Assembly: GCA_030263665.1 (NCBI GenBank)
Contig: SZPK01000006.1
Coordinates: 124,001-188,000 of the forward strand
DNA length: 64,000 nt
Direction of reading: 5' to 3'
Source: Villigracilis sp024434165
GTDB lineage: Bacteria; Chloroflexota; Anaerolineae; Anaerolineales; Villigracilaceae
Part shown: in pieces, positions 17,915-26,258 of the stretch
How the letters are laid out: the number at the start of each line of letters is the position of its first letter
Position numbering within the stretch: the first letter of the stretch is position 1
The notes under the pieces: model-generated
What the model saw: the letters and a program-made list of their open reading frames with translations, nothing else
The model's database searches: none
What the model was told of the DNA's origin: nothing
Made by a program: the position numbers and the translations under genes

Positions 17915-18358
17915 TTAAATGTATAGGAGCAGAAACCCCGCTGCGATGACCCCCATGCCGGCTGCAAACCCGGCATAGACGAGGTTTTTAACGCCGGGCA
18001 GGAGGACTGAATCGGCAGGCTTGGACGGTTTGTAATAAACGGTGACAGTTTGCCCAATTTCGTATCCGGCGGCGTATTTCTTTCCTGCATTGATTCCGAT
18101 CATCGAAAGGAAGAAGTCGCCGAAAAAGATGCGGGTGCCGATCTGTTTTTCGCCGTTGACCGTGTATTCATATTGAAAAAATGAACTGGTGCTTTTCCTC
18201 ATAATTCCGTCGCTTACCCTGTGGGTGGTGAACTCTCCGGAATGGGTGACAACGCCCTGTGTGGTGCTCCATTTGCGTGAGGCGTTCCCGTTATTGATCT
18301 CGAACAACGTTTTTGCGATGATGAAGAGTCCGAGAGGTACTGCGATCAGTAAAATCAT
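17915..18358 (-). CDS. DUF3592-type membrane protein
   Basis: 147 residues. One N-terminal membrane helix (MILLIAVPLGLFIIAK), a central beta domain of about 85 residues (TTQGVVTHSGE, FQYEYTVNGEKQIGTRIFFG, YEIGQTVTVYYKPSKPADS) and a C-terminal helix pair. The G+TVxVYYxPxxP+xSVLxPG element is typical of DUF3592. Function unknown in the family. Downstream of the Roco gene with a 160-nt gap that contains a hairpin (18388-18414) but no gene. Confidence 0.75.
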   Translation of the reverse strand: MILLIAVPLGLFIIAKTLFEINNGNASRKWSTTQGVVTHSGEFTTHRVSDGIMRKSTSSFFQYEYTVNGEKQIGTRIFFGDFFLSMIGINAGKKYAAGYEIGQTVTVYYKPSKPADSVLLPGVKNLVYAGFAAGMGVIAAGFLLLYI

Positions 18359-18518
18359 GTTGTTATCTCCTAAGAAGGGAATTTGGTTTTGGAGAGCCTT
18401 TCCATAAAACCCGGCTATTCTACCATTACACCAAAGGCAGGCTCAAAACCGCCGGGGATTTATGCCCGGAAGATGTGTGCCCATAAGGGTAGGAGTCCAC
18501 GGACGGAAGGGGGCAGAA

Positions 18519-21227
18519 TTACGCAGGCAGCGTATTGATCAACTTGATGACCGTCATCGCCAGTTCCAGCACAGGCTTGCCGATCTCGTTCAGGTTCCTG
18601 GCGGCTTGAGCGAGACTTTCCACCGTGACCTTGACCCTTTCCATCTTGGGCTTGGATTTCCTTGCCTCGCTTTGCAGGCTTTCCAACTCCTCCCGAACAT
18701 CTTCCGTATGCTCGGATACCACGGCATTTTTCAGCAGGATTTCGGTGGTTTTCATCAATTCAGCCAGCGCATTTTGGACTTCGGCAGGGAAGGTGTTGAA
18801 ACTGTTTTGCATGGATTGGGTGATTGTGTTGCCTTCTCCCAAATTGAAAGCGCTGCCTTTCATCTCGCCGATGTTGATGTTTGTAATTTTGACGGATCTA
18901 TCCGGGTATTCGTCTTCCATAAATTTTTCATCACTCATCCCATCCCGCATTCGGCGTCCTTTTTCGCGTTCCGCCAAGTCCATGTAACCGTTGAGCAATT
19001 CCCGAACGGACAAATCCATCACCCCACCCTTCGCTGTTACGGTGATCTTATCCCTGCGGCTGCCTTCATAGACCAGCAGATCGTCAAACGAGATGCAGAC
19101 ATCGGGATATTCCGCCGGGAAGATGAATGCTTTGGGCTTGGGGTCGAAGGGTTTGTGGATCTCGTCGAAATGCCCGCGTAAAAAGGACAGCAGGTCGCGG
19201 CGGGTGTTTTCCCTGCCGGTTACTTGAATCGTGAGCCGCTTGGTGTACAGGTTGGCTCTGACGAGGGCGCGGTTGCCGTCCTTCTCCAGGTGGACCCCGG
19301 TGCGCCAGACGTGGTCCTCTTTGATCCACTGATGAGTGCGGACAATGAAGCGGGTGATGACGTTCTCAGGCAATTCGGGATATTCATACTCGAAAGTCAA
19401 CGCGGAATCCCAGGACCCGGTTTCGGGTTCGCTTTTGTCCATCAGGTTCGGAAGCCAGAAGGTGGAGTCGTCGGCTGGGTAGCAAAGTTCGAATCGTTTC
19501 ATCAAGTCTACGATCAGGCGGCAGTGATGATGCGCGTAGTCGCTTGAGGGCAAGACCTCGTGGACCATGTCCATCGTCAGCCTGCCCTTGGTGTCCTTGC
19601 GAATCTTTTCGCTGTTGATGACGCGGTAGACGCCATTCGTCACCCAGTTGGGATTCAGGATGCCGACCTCGCTGATGGGTTGACCCTTTTCATCCTTGAA
19701 GTGAAAGACTGTTCCGAGGTCGTGCAGAAGCGCAAGCAGGTTGTTCTGATCGCGCTTGTCTTTGACGCTATTCTCTTCGCACAATTCCACATAGCGTTCG
19801 AGGGAGATGATGTTTTTGCGTTGTTTTTCCTCATCCATCGCCTCCTTGACCGCCAGATAACTGACCGGCAGCTCGACACGGACCTGCGGCAATGCTCCCA
19901 CTTGTTCGACGATGGCGGCGCGCAGCTCTGCGATTCGGAGGTCGTCCTGCGCGGAGGTCTCGATCACGGCTTTCAGATTTGGATATTCGCGTTTCAAACG
20001 CTTTTCGGGGATATCGAGGGTATGCTGGTTCTTATCCGCTTTGTTGCCGACCAGGATGACCGGCGAATCCTTGCCGTACAAGGCGATGGTTCTCAGCCAG
20101 TATTCGAGGCGGTTCTGTTCCTCGGTATCGCGGACGTTGATGACCAGCAAATACACGCACCTTGCCGAGAAGAAGAACGGGTGCGTGGCATGCATGTGTT
20201 CCTGCCCGCCGAAATCCCAAATTTGGGCAGTGTTCTCGCCCGCGGGCAGGCTGTGCATTTCCACGGTGATGGTGCTGTCTTCGGCGGCGTTGAAACTGCC
20301 GTCTTTGAGGCGGTTGACCAGGGAGGTTTTCCCGACCTGAGGTTGACCGACCACGAGGACGCGCGCCTCGCCCAATGGATGCCCGCCTTCTTCCCAGAGT
20401 TTTTTATAGAATTCCAGAATACGCCGGGCATCGCCGCCTATATTTTTATCGCCTAACAACTCTGCAGGCAGGGCAATCGAGAGTGGAGTTTCGTGCAAAT
20501 TCAACCATTTGAGGGAGTGCAGGTTAAGTATTTCTTTGGGCAGGCTGGCGAGCCCGTTGCGGGAAAGGTTCAGTAAGGTGAGGTTTTGGAGTTGACCGAT
20601 CTCTTTAGGCAGGCTGGCGAGTTGGTTCGAGAAAAGGTTCAGTGAGATGAGGTTTTGGAGTTGACCGATCTCTTTAGGCAGGCTGGCGAGCCCGTTGCCG
20701 GAAAGGTTCAGTGAGGTGAGGTTTTGGAGTTGACCGATCTCTTTAGGCAGGCTGGCGAGTTGGTTATCGGAAAGGCTCAGTGAGGTGAGGTTTTGGAGTT
20801 GACCGATCTCTTTAGGCAGGCTGGCGAGTTTATTGTAGGAAAGGTCCAGTGAAGTGAGGTTTTGGAGTTGACCGATCTCTTTAGGCAGGCTGGCGAGCCC
20901 GTTGCGGGAAAGGTTCAGTAAGGTGAGGTTTTGGAGTTGACCGATCTCTTTAGGCAGGCTGGCGATTCTATTGCGGGGTCGTTCCCGAAAAACAGAAGCA
21001 AAATCATTCGACAGGTCGAGCGAAATGAGGTTGGCGAGTCTGGCAATATCCCCGGGGATTTCAGAAAGTTCATTTTGCTGCAGGTGTAATTCTTTTAAGT
21101 TCACAAGTTCCCATAGTTCACCCGGCAGGCGTTTCAAACCCAATTTTTTCAGGTCAAGCGCGTTGGCTCCGCTTTCGGCGGCTTGTCGAATGCGTTCGAG
21201 GGCAATCTCTACGGGCGTCTGGCTCAT
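18519..21227 (-). CDS. Roco family protein: LRR - Roc GTPase - COR
   Basis: 902 residues from the ATG at 21227 (AAGGA upstream; the longer frame starts at a TTG). Domains: leucine-rich repeats at about 30-260, six near-identical 23-residue units with the core IGQLQNL; Roc GTPase from about 290 with GQPQVGKTS (P-loop), DFGGQEH (G3) and GNKAD (G4); COR dimerisation domain to about 690; then a C-terminal part with MKGSAFNLGEGNTITQ and two long helices (about 790-895) that resembles the helical ends of effector-type proteins. Bacterial Roco proteins are GTPases regulated by dimer cycling and are relatives of human LRRK2; cellular role mostly unknown. Single gene without visible partner. A signalling or conflict role is possible. 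Confidence 0.9.
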   Translation of the reverse strand: MSQTPVEIALERIRQAAESGANALDLKKLGLKRLPGELWELVNLKELHLQQNELSEIPGDIARLANLISLDLSNDFASVFRERPRNRIASLPKEIGQLQNLTLLNLSRNGLASLPKEIGQLQNLTSLDLSYNKLASLPKEIGQLQNLTSLSLSDNQLASLPKEIGQLQNLTSLNLSGNGLASLPKEIGQLQNLISLNLFSNQLASLPKEIGQLQNLTLLNLSRNGLASLPKEILNLHSLKWLNLHETPLSIALPAELLGDKNIGGDARRILEFYKKLWEEGGHPLGEARVLVVGQPQVGKTSLVNRLKDGSFNAAEDSTITVEMHSLPAGENTAQIWDFGGQEHMHATHPFFFSARCVYLLVINVRDTEEQNRLEYWLRTIALYGKDSPVILVGNKADKNQHTLDIPEKRLKREYPNLKAVIETSAQDDLRIAELRAAIVEQVGALPQVRVELPVSYLAVKEAMDEEKQRKNIISLERYVELCEENSVKDKRDQNNLLALLHDLGTVFHFKDEKGQPISEVGILNPNWVTNGVYRVINSEKIRKDTKGRLTMDMVHEVLPSSDYAHHHCRLIVDLMKRFELCYPADDSTFWLPNLMDKSEPETGSWDSALTFEYEYPELPENVITRFIVRTHQWIKEDHVWRTGVHLEKDGNRALVRANLYTKRLTIQVTGRENTRRDLLSFLRGHFDEIHKPFDPKPKAFIFPAEYPDVCISFDDLLVYEGSRRDKITVTAKGGVMDLSVRELLNGYMDLAEREKGRRMRDGMSDEKFMEDEYPDRSVKITNINIGEMKGSAFNLGEGNTITQSMQNSFNTFPAEVQNALAELMKTTEILLKNAVVSEHTEDVREELESLQSEARKSKPKMERVKVTVESLAQAARNLNEIGKPVLELAMTVIKLINTLPA
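20531..20966 (-). repeat. Tandem 69-bp units coding the leucine-rich repeats
   Basis: Six units of 69 bp, each coding 23 residues, with almost unchanged DNA (for instance GGTTTTGGAGTTGACCGATC recurs in each). The first and the last unit are the same over about 70 bp, pointing to recent duplication or gene conversion inside the gene. Confidence 0.85.
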
Positions 21228-21290
21228 CTTGTCCGTCCTTGTCTGGGTTCCCTGCAAAACCGGCTTGGTGACCGTATTTTACTCCATTCA

Positions 21291-21328
21291 ACAGACCAGA
21301 CAGGTTTTTAAAAACCTGTCCGGTCTGT
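21291..21328. repeat. 38-bp palindrome between divergent genes
   Basis: Arms CAGACCAGACAGGTTTTT and AAAAACCTGTCCGGTCTG pair with one mismatch. It lies upstream of both the Roco gene and the phosphatidylcholine synthase gene, so it is not a terminator of either; more probably a dispersed palindrome or a site for a regulator. Confidence 0.6.
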
Positions 21329-21384
21329 GCAAGTTGATTCCTTTTATAATCGGCGGTGTTTACGAGAAAGGATGAACAGATGTT

Positions 21385-21420
21385 TCGTTGCGGCGCAAGA
21401 CGCCGCTCCTCGCAATGACA
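21385..21420. repeat. TGTCATTGCGAG-type repeat, short copy
   Basis: 36-bp shortened copy: TTTCGTTGCGGCG ... CTCGCAATGACA, the right end being the same as in copies at 14558-14659 and 37838-37916. Just upstream of the phosphatidylcholine synthase start. Confidence 0.6.
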
Positions 21421-21442
21421 TATCCGACCCGAAGGAATGACC

Positions 21443-22171
21443 ATGACCGCCTCCGAAATTTCAGAACCCAAACCCAACCTCCTGCGCTCCATCCCCGCCT
21501 GGGGGGTTCACCTCTTCACCGCCACCGGCGCGGTGTGGGGGCTGCTCGCCATCCTCGCCATCTTCGACGGCGATTACAAAATGATGATCGTCTGGATGAT
21601 CGTCTCGATGCTGGTGGACGGCTTCGACGGGATGCTGGCGCGCTGGGCAGACGTAAAGAAGTATGCGAACAGCATTGACGGCGCGCTGCTCGATAACATC
21701 CTCGATTATCTCAATTACGTGCTGGTGCCAGCCATCTTCCTCATCAAAGCCGATGTCCTGCCGGAGCCCGTGCGCCTGCTCACCGCCTGCCTGATCCTGC
21801 TCACCTCCGCCTATCAATTCACACAGGTGGATGCCAAAACCGAAGACCACCACTTCAAGGGCTTCCCATCCTATTGGAACGTCGCCGCGCTCTACATGCT
21901 GCTCATGAACCTGCCGCCCTGGGTAAACTTCGGCTTTTTGCTTCTGTTCAACATCCTGGTGTTCGTCCCCATCAAATACATTTATCCCAGCCGCAACAGT
22001 TACCTGCGGCGGCTCACGCTCGCGCTCACCTATCTCTACGGCGCCATCGGCATCTGGGGCTTGCTCATGTACCCCAACCAGCCGGGGTGGGTGGTTTGGG
22101 TTTCGTTTATCTACGTCGGCTATTATCTCGTCCTGAGCGTAATTCCCAAAAAGAAGACCCATGCAAATTGA
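21443..22171 (+). CDS. pcs: Phosphatidylcholine synthase (CDP-alcohol phosphatidyltransferase)
   Basis: 242 residues from the ATG at 21443 (AAGGA 6 nt upstream; the ATG at 21437 touches that site). Eight or so membrane helices. CDP-alcohol phosphotransferase motif: DGFDGMLARWADV then DGALLDNILDYLNYVLVPA, with the Asp residues that hold the metal and CDP group; spacing and the YLNYVLVPA ending are those of bacterial Pcs, which joins choline directly to CDP-diacylglycerol. The N-terminal AWGVHLFTATGAV is also Pcs-like. The GNAT gene overlaps its end by 11 nt. Substrate choline is inferred by similarity. Confidence 0.82.
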   Translation: MTASEISEPKPNLLRSIPAWGVHLFTATGAVWGLLAILAIFDGDYKMMIVWMIVSMLVDGFDGMLARWADVKKYANSIDGALLDNILDYLNYVLVPAIFLIKADVLPEPVRLLTACLILLTSAYQFTQVDAKTEDHHFKGFPSYWNVAALYMLLMNLPPWVNFGFLLLFNILVFVPIKYIYPSRNSYLRRLTLALTYLYGAIGIWGLLMYPNQPGWVVWVSFIYVGYYLVLSVIPKKKTHAN

Positions 22172-22589
22172 AATCGTCACCCGCGCAGACGCCGAACTCC
22201 ACGAGGCGTTCCAACGCCTTGTCCCTCAACTGACCTCGAACAACCCGCCTCCCTCGCTGGACGATTTGGCGGCTCTCGTCCAGGATGCTTCGTCCACGCT
22301 GTTGGTTGCCCGCAGCCCCGGCGGAGAGATCGTCGGCGCATTGACCCTCACCGTCTACCGCGTGCCGACCGGCGTCCGCTCCGTCATCGAAGATGTCATC
22401 GTGGATGTATCCGCGCGCGGGCAGGGGATCGGCGAAGCCCTGATGCAAAGGGCAATCGAAATCGCGCGCCAAAAAGGCGCATCGAACATCTCGCTTACAT
22501 CCAACCCGGCGCGGGCGGCGGCAAACAGCCTGTATGTGAAAATGGGGTTTAAAAAACGGGAAACCAACGCCTATCAGATGAAATTATAA
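22161..22589 (+). CDS. GNAT family N-acetyltransferase
   Basis: 142 residues. Acetyl-CoA motif A is visible as VDVSARGQGIGEALM (RGQGIG at about 77-82), then NSLYVKMGFKKRETNAYQ, the motif-B end typical for GNAT. Starts within the last codons of pcs, so the two are coupled. Substrate unknown. Confidence 0.88.
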   Translation: MQIEIVTRADAELHEAFQRLVPQLTSNNPPPSLDDLAALVQDASSTLLVARSPGGEIVGALTLTVYRVPTGVRSVIEDVIVDVSARGQGIGEALMQRAIEIARQKGASNISLTSNPARAAANSLYVKMGFKKRETNAYQMKL

Positions 22590-22802
22590 GTTCTCTACCG
22601 TACATAAGTAGTCGGTCATAAGTTTTTAGAAAACAAATTCCTGCTCATGCCGCCGTCCTCGGCGGCGGGGACGCCGCCGGGAGCGTATTTTTGTAAAATT
22701 TATCAGAATGGGTACTGCGTCTCACCTGCACCCATCGGCGAACGGCGGCGCAAGGAGCAATTTAGGATTTTGCTCCTATTTGTACGATAGAGAAATTATA
22801 AG

Positions 22803-22827
22803 AAGAGCCAGCATCTCGCTGGCTCTT
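22803..22827 (-). terminator. Terminator of the secreted-protein gene
   Basis: 10-bp perfect stem AAGAGCCAGC / GCTGGCTCTT with loop ATCTC, directly after the stop at 22837 on the minus strand. The rest of the gap 22590-22836 holds only GC-rich repeats (GCCGCCGTCCTCGGCGGCG), no gene. Confidence 0.7.
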
Positions 22828-22836
22828 CCTCTGTGG

Positions 22837-23649
22837 TTACGGCTTGTTCTTGCCTTTATCGTCGTCTTTGTCCTTGCCCTTCTCCCGGTTTTCCTGACCG
22901 TTGCCCTGGTTTCCATTGTTCCCCTGTCCGTTGCCCTGACCATTATTCCCGTTACCGTTTTCCTTTTCCTTCTGCAGGGCGGCTGGCTCTCCTGCGGAAT
23001 TATCCGCCCTGCCAGACATGACACTGCCGAGGTTCTCGCCCTTTTTCAGCGATTTGACCACGTCGCCCCAGTTATCCGGCGTGGAGCCATCCGCAAGGGT
23101 GATACCGCTGTAATCGCCGCTTTGTTTGGCATCCAGCAGGGCGGTAAATGTGGAGGTGTCGCCGTCTATCTGGTTGGTCAGCCATAACGCCTGGGCAATC
23201 ACGCCGAAACCGAAGCCGTTCTCGTGATATTCCATGATGGTCTCGTAGTCAACGCCGAGCAGTTCGCTGAAGAAATCTCCCAGCGCCGAACCCACCGGGT
23301 GTTCCTTTTCCGGTTCCTCGGTCGGAGGCTCTGGAAGGACCTGCGAAGGGTCAATGGTAATCTCGGTATTGAGGGCATCCTCGTTGACGGTCGTCTCGCC
23401 GGTGGCGGGATCGGTGGTCACCAGCCCGAGGGCTTCCGCCGTCTCCAGGCTGAGAAGGACGGTTTGGGCTGCCCCGATCGAGTCCAATAGGGTCACAGCC
23501 GCGATGGTTTCGCCGGTACCCGGGTCGGTTTGCAGTTCGATGGATTGGATCGTGCCGGTGATCGGCGCGGGCTCCTGGGCGAACACAACGCCCGTGGAGG
23601 CGGTCAGCAAGACCGCCGCAAGCAATATGCCGGTAAGTATCTTTTTCAT
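22837..23649 (-). CDS. Secreted protein of unknown function with Asn/Gly/Gln and Lys-rich tail
   Basis: 270 residues from the ATG at 23649 (AAAGGAG upstream). Signal peptide MKKILTGILLAAVLLTAS ending near VFAQEP. A beta domain follows (PITGTIQSIELQTDPGTGET...), a helical part (GSALGDFFSELLGVDYETIMEYH) and a low-complexity C-terminus with NGQGNGQGNNGNQGNGQ and a charged end. Exported and possibly attached to the wall through the basic tail. Family not recognised. Confidence 0.65.
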   Translation of the reverse strand: MKKILTGILLAAVLLTASTGVVFAQEPAPITGTIQSIELQTDPGTGETIAAVTLLDSIGAAQTVLLSLETAEALGLVTTDPATGETTVNEDALNTEITIDPSQVLPEPPTEEPEKEHPVGSALGDFFSELLGVDYETIMEYHENGFGFGVIAQALWLTNQIDGDTSTFTALLDAKQSGDYSGITLADGSTPDNWGDVVKSLKKGENLGSVMSGRADNSAGEPAALQKEKENGNGNNGQGNGQGNNGNQGNGQENREKGKDKDDDKGKNKP

Positions 23650-23827
23650 GATTTTCTCCTTTCTAATCTGAGACAACGCAAAACTGCTCGCTGCGCCGCC
23701 CCTGGCGGTTCGCGCCCGGTGTTGCGCTGTACGGATGACCGCATTTTATATCGTTATGAACGCGGCTTCACTTTCAGTCCTGAAAGGAGGGGAGTACCAA
23801 AGTACCATCCATTAAAGGTTTACTAAG

Positions 23828-23985
23828 AAACCCGAGTTGCTGCCTTGGTTTCAAGAGGCTTCCCTCACCCCAAACAAGGTTATATATTCCGGGATGACTT
23901 CCCCCTTTCCCGATGGGAGAGGGCAGGGTGAGGGCTTTGGGCGGGGAACCTAGAAAATCTATTGGAAGGTGGCAACTTGAGTTAA
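23828..23985. repeat. 158-bp dispersed repeat, copy A
   Basis: From AAACCCGAGTTGCTGCC to GGCAACTTGAGTTAA. A second copy, reversed, lies at 52370-52526 with only about four differences. Ends are imperfect inverted repeats (AGTTGCTGCCTT / AGTTGCCACCTT) and the centre holds a CCCTCTCCCGAT-type palindrome. Its right 27 bp are translated as the last eight codons and stop of the PlsC-like gene. MITE-like; no transposase. Confidence 0.85.
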
Positions 23986-24642
23986 GAATTTTTGTGAGTA
24001 TTTGTTAATGTCCGAATATTCCCCGCGATATTCCTCGGGAAGCATCGAAGCGATTCGAACCATCATCTCATCCACGATTTCCTGGCGCATCTCCGCGGTG
24101 ACTTTCAAACCCTCAACCTTCAACCTAAACGGCTCGCCCACGCGGACGTGGAAATCGGTGCGTTTGAAGCGCTTCAGGTTTTTGAGGAATACTTCGCCGC
24201 CCCAATGCGCCACCGGCAGAATCGGCGCGCCGGAACGCAGCGCCAAAATCACCGCGCCGGGGTGGGCGCGCAGCAGCCGCCCGGTTTTGTTGCGCGTCCC
24301 TTCGGGAGCGATGCCGAAAATGTACCCGTTTTCCAGCGCACGCAGAGCGTCCTTGAGCGCTTTCATATCCGCCTCGCCGCGCCGGACCGGGATGATATCC
24401 CACGCGCCGAACACCCAGCGCAGGAATAGGTTATCGAACGCCTCGGCTTTGCCCCAGCCCGAAATTTTGCGCGGCTGCAGCAGCGTAGCCAGCACAGGGA
24501 CTTCGATCTGCCCGGTGTGATTCGATATGACGATCAACGGTCCCTGCATGGGGACTTTCTTTAATTCGTCCGCATCCATGCGGATGGTCAGCCGGAAGTA
24601 AACGCGCAGAATGCTTGTAATGATCCACTTTGAAATATTCAT
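23959..24642 (-). CDS. 1-acyl-sn-glycerol-3-phosphate acyltransferase family protein
   Basis: 227 residues. LPLAT fold: N-terminal membrane helix, NHTGQIEVP as the catalytic block (His present, Asp of HX4D replaced by Glu), APEGTRNKTGRL (EGTR phosphate-binding block) and PILPVAHWGG. It would acylate lysophosphatidate at the inner membrane. The last eight residues, LTQVATFQ, and the stop come from the end of a 158-bp dispersed repeat, so the original end was changed. A piece RLKVEGLKV looks like another small repeat insertion. Six nt behind the diacylglycerol-kinase-like gene, so a lipid operon. Confidence 0.85.
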   Translation of the reverse strand: MNISKWIITSILRVYFRLTIRMDADELKKVPMQGPLIVISNHTGQIEVPVLATLLQPRKISGWGKAEAFDNLFLRWVFGAWDIIPVRRGEADMKALKDALRALENGYIFGIAPEGTRNKTGRLLRAHPGAVILALRSGAPILPVAHWGGEVFLKNLKRFKRTDFHVRVGEPFRLKVEGLKVTAEMRQEIVDEMMVRIASMLPEEYRGEYSDINKYSQKFLTQVATFQ

Positions 24643-24648
24643 GAAGGC

Positions 24649-25569
24649 TCAGGCGGTGATGATTTCCAATTCCTGCGGGAGCAGTTCCAGGGTCAGATGA
24701 GAGCCGTCGAGGCAGATGAACTCGCCGTCTGCATGGGCGGGGAAGGTCAAATCCAGCGACCGGATCGAAATCCTTTTGGCGCGCTTCATTTGAATCTCCG
24801 GCAGAGAGGCTTGCGTGCCTTTGATGAAATGCGGGATCATCTGCAAAATGCGCCCCTTGCTGGCGGTCTCCGCAATGCACAGGTCGAAGTAGCCGTCGTC
24901 TGGCTGGGAGTTGGGCGCCATTTGAAAACCGCCGCCCATGCGCCTGCCGTTCATCACCGAGATCATCAGGGAGGTTTGTTTGATGGTCTCCCCGTCGTCG
25001 AGGACGATTTCCACCTGCGCCGGGTTGTAATAAAGGAAGACCGTCTTGAGGACGCCGATGAGATAGGCGGGCAAGCCGCGCGTCCAGCGCACTTTGATGG
25101 CTTCGTTGCCCACCGCCGCATCGAACCCAACGCCGATGCCGTTGCCGAAATAACGACCTTCGGGATAATCGCCGCCTTTCACAAAGCCGATGTCAATCTT
25201 TTTGCGCTTGTTCCCAAGCAGCGCGGCGAGTCCGTTTTCCAGGTCGGTGGGGATGCCCGTGCCCCCGGCGAAGTCGTTGCCGGTGCCGATGCCAAGCACG
25301 GTGAAGGCTGCGCTGTTGTATCCCGCCTTTTTGGCGCGCATGAGTCCGTTAATGGCTTCGTTGACCGTCCCGTCGCCGCTGGCGCATACGATCACGTCGA
25401 ACCCTTCGCGGACGGCGCTCTCGGCGAGTTCGGCGGCGTGCCACACGCGCTCGGTGCGCACGAGCGTAAAATCCACCCCGCGCTCCTTCAAATAAGTTTC
25501 GATTTGTGGAATGGACCTTTCGCCAAGTCCCCGCCCGGATATGGGATTCACGATGACATAATATCTCAC
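24649..25569 (-). CDS. Diacylglycerol/lipid kinase family protein (DagK/YegS type)
   Basis: 306 residues from a GTG at 25569, 6 nt after GGAG (a TTG at 25581 overlaps that site). NAD-kinase-like catalytic domain with VNPISGRG at the start, ASGDGTVNEAING (GDG nucleotide loop) and GIGTGNDFAGGTG. The C-terminal beta domain ends with DLTFPAHADGEFI. It phosphorylates diacylglycerol or a related lipid. Followed directly by the PlsC-like gene; together they would channel diacylglycerol back to phosphatidate and diacyl lipids. Confidence 0.88.
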   Translation of the reverse strand: MRYYVIVNPISGRGLGERSIPQIETYLKERGVDFTLVRTERVWHAAELAESAVREGFDVIVCASGDGTVNEAINGLMRAKKAGYNSAAFTVLGIGTGNDFAGGTGIPTDLENGLAALLGNKRKKIDIGFVKGGDYPEGRYFGNGIGVGFDAAVGNEAIKVRWTRGLPAYLIGVLKTVFLYYNPAQVEIVLDDGETIKQTSLMISVMNGRRMGGGFQMAPNSQPDDGYFDLCIAETASKGRILQMIPHFIKGTQASLPEIQMKRAKRISIRSLDLTFPAHADGEFICLDGSHLTLELLPQELEIITA

Positions 25570-25626
25570 AGTTTGCTCCAAGAACAGGATGGCGGGAGTT
25601 TATCTTTTGTGCGGCTGGTTGTCAAT

Positions 25627-26235
25627 CTACCGCGGCTTGTGTTTCAGGTAATCGTCGGGCGTATCCAGGTCTTGCAGAATGGCTGGCGTGCCGCTTTCCA
25701 CATAGAGGATTTCCGCGTTGTGCCGGTTCAAAAAATCGCGCATGGTTGCGGGCTCGCGCATGGAGAGGATTTCGTCCCAAAGCGCCCGCGCCGCCAGCCA
25801 GGGATGCCCGCGCCGCATGTGATAACTCGGCACGACCAGGTTGGATTTTGTCTCTTGAAACGCTTCACAGACGAGCCGCACGCTTCCTTCCCGGACCTGG
25901 GGCTGGTCGCCGAGACAAATGAGCGCTGCCTCCGCCTGTCCTTTTCCATCCTGCCCTGGCAGGATGGAGGACGGAGATCCCAGCAGCGCCCGCAAACCGC
26001 ATTGCAGAGAGGTGAGCATCTCGCCGTCATCGTTGAGAACGATATGCAGGTCGTCATTCGTAATTCGCCCGGCGATTTCGGAGTTGGTTACAAGGACGAT
26101 ATCTTCGATCCCCGCCGCCCGAATGGTTTGGATGACCCTGCCAAGCACGGTCGTTTCGCCCCAGGGCATCAGCATCTTGGGCTGACCCATGCGGACGGAC
26201 CTCCCGGCGGCTAATACAATGGCTGAAACCTTCAT
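25627..26235 (-). CDS. MocA-like nucleotidyltransferase (molybdenum cofactor cytidylyltransferase family)
   Basis: 202 residues from the ATG at 26235; a GTG at 26259 that overlaps the upstream TAG by one base is the alternative. AIVLAAGRSVRMGQPK is the NTP-transferase signature, then CLGDQPQ and HPWLAARALWDEI as in MocA, which makes the cytidine dinucleotide form of molybdopterin for xanthine-dehydrogenase-type enzymes. Between GLRALL and AEAALICLGDQP an extra piece of about 15 residues is coded by a perfect 11-bp inverted repeat (25945-25968), an apparent in-frame insertion. Next to a second MocA domain in the following gene and near xdh genes. Confidence 0.85.
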   Translation of the reverse strand: MKVSAIVLAAGRSVRMGQPKMLMPWGETTVLGRVIQTIRAAGIEDIVLVTNSEIAGRITNDDLHIVLNDDGEMLTSLQCGLRALLGSPSSILPGQDGKGQAEAALICLGDQPQVREGSVRLVCEAFQETKSNLVVPSYHMRRGHPWLAARALWDEILSMREPATMRDFLNRHNAEILYVESGTPAILQDLDTPDDYLKHKPR

Positions 26236-26258
26236 CGTCAATGACCAATCTCTGCTCA

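Noticed and set aside
18388..18450. tRNA-like piece (TGGTGTAATGGTAGAATAG and GGTTTTGAGCC) on the minus strand
   Set aside because: The T-arm-like part is before the D-arm-like part and no acceptor stem can be formed; probably a chance hairpin region or a decayed tRNA.
20531..20966. Regular repeats that could suggest a CRISPR array
   Set aside because: Units are 69 bp, without spacers, and code leucine-rich repeats in frame.
24697..26214. Plus-strand frame of 505 residues across the lipid kinase and MocA genes
   Set aside because: Antisense to two well-supported genes; composition typical for a shadow frame in GC-rich DNA.
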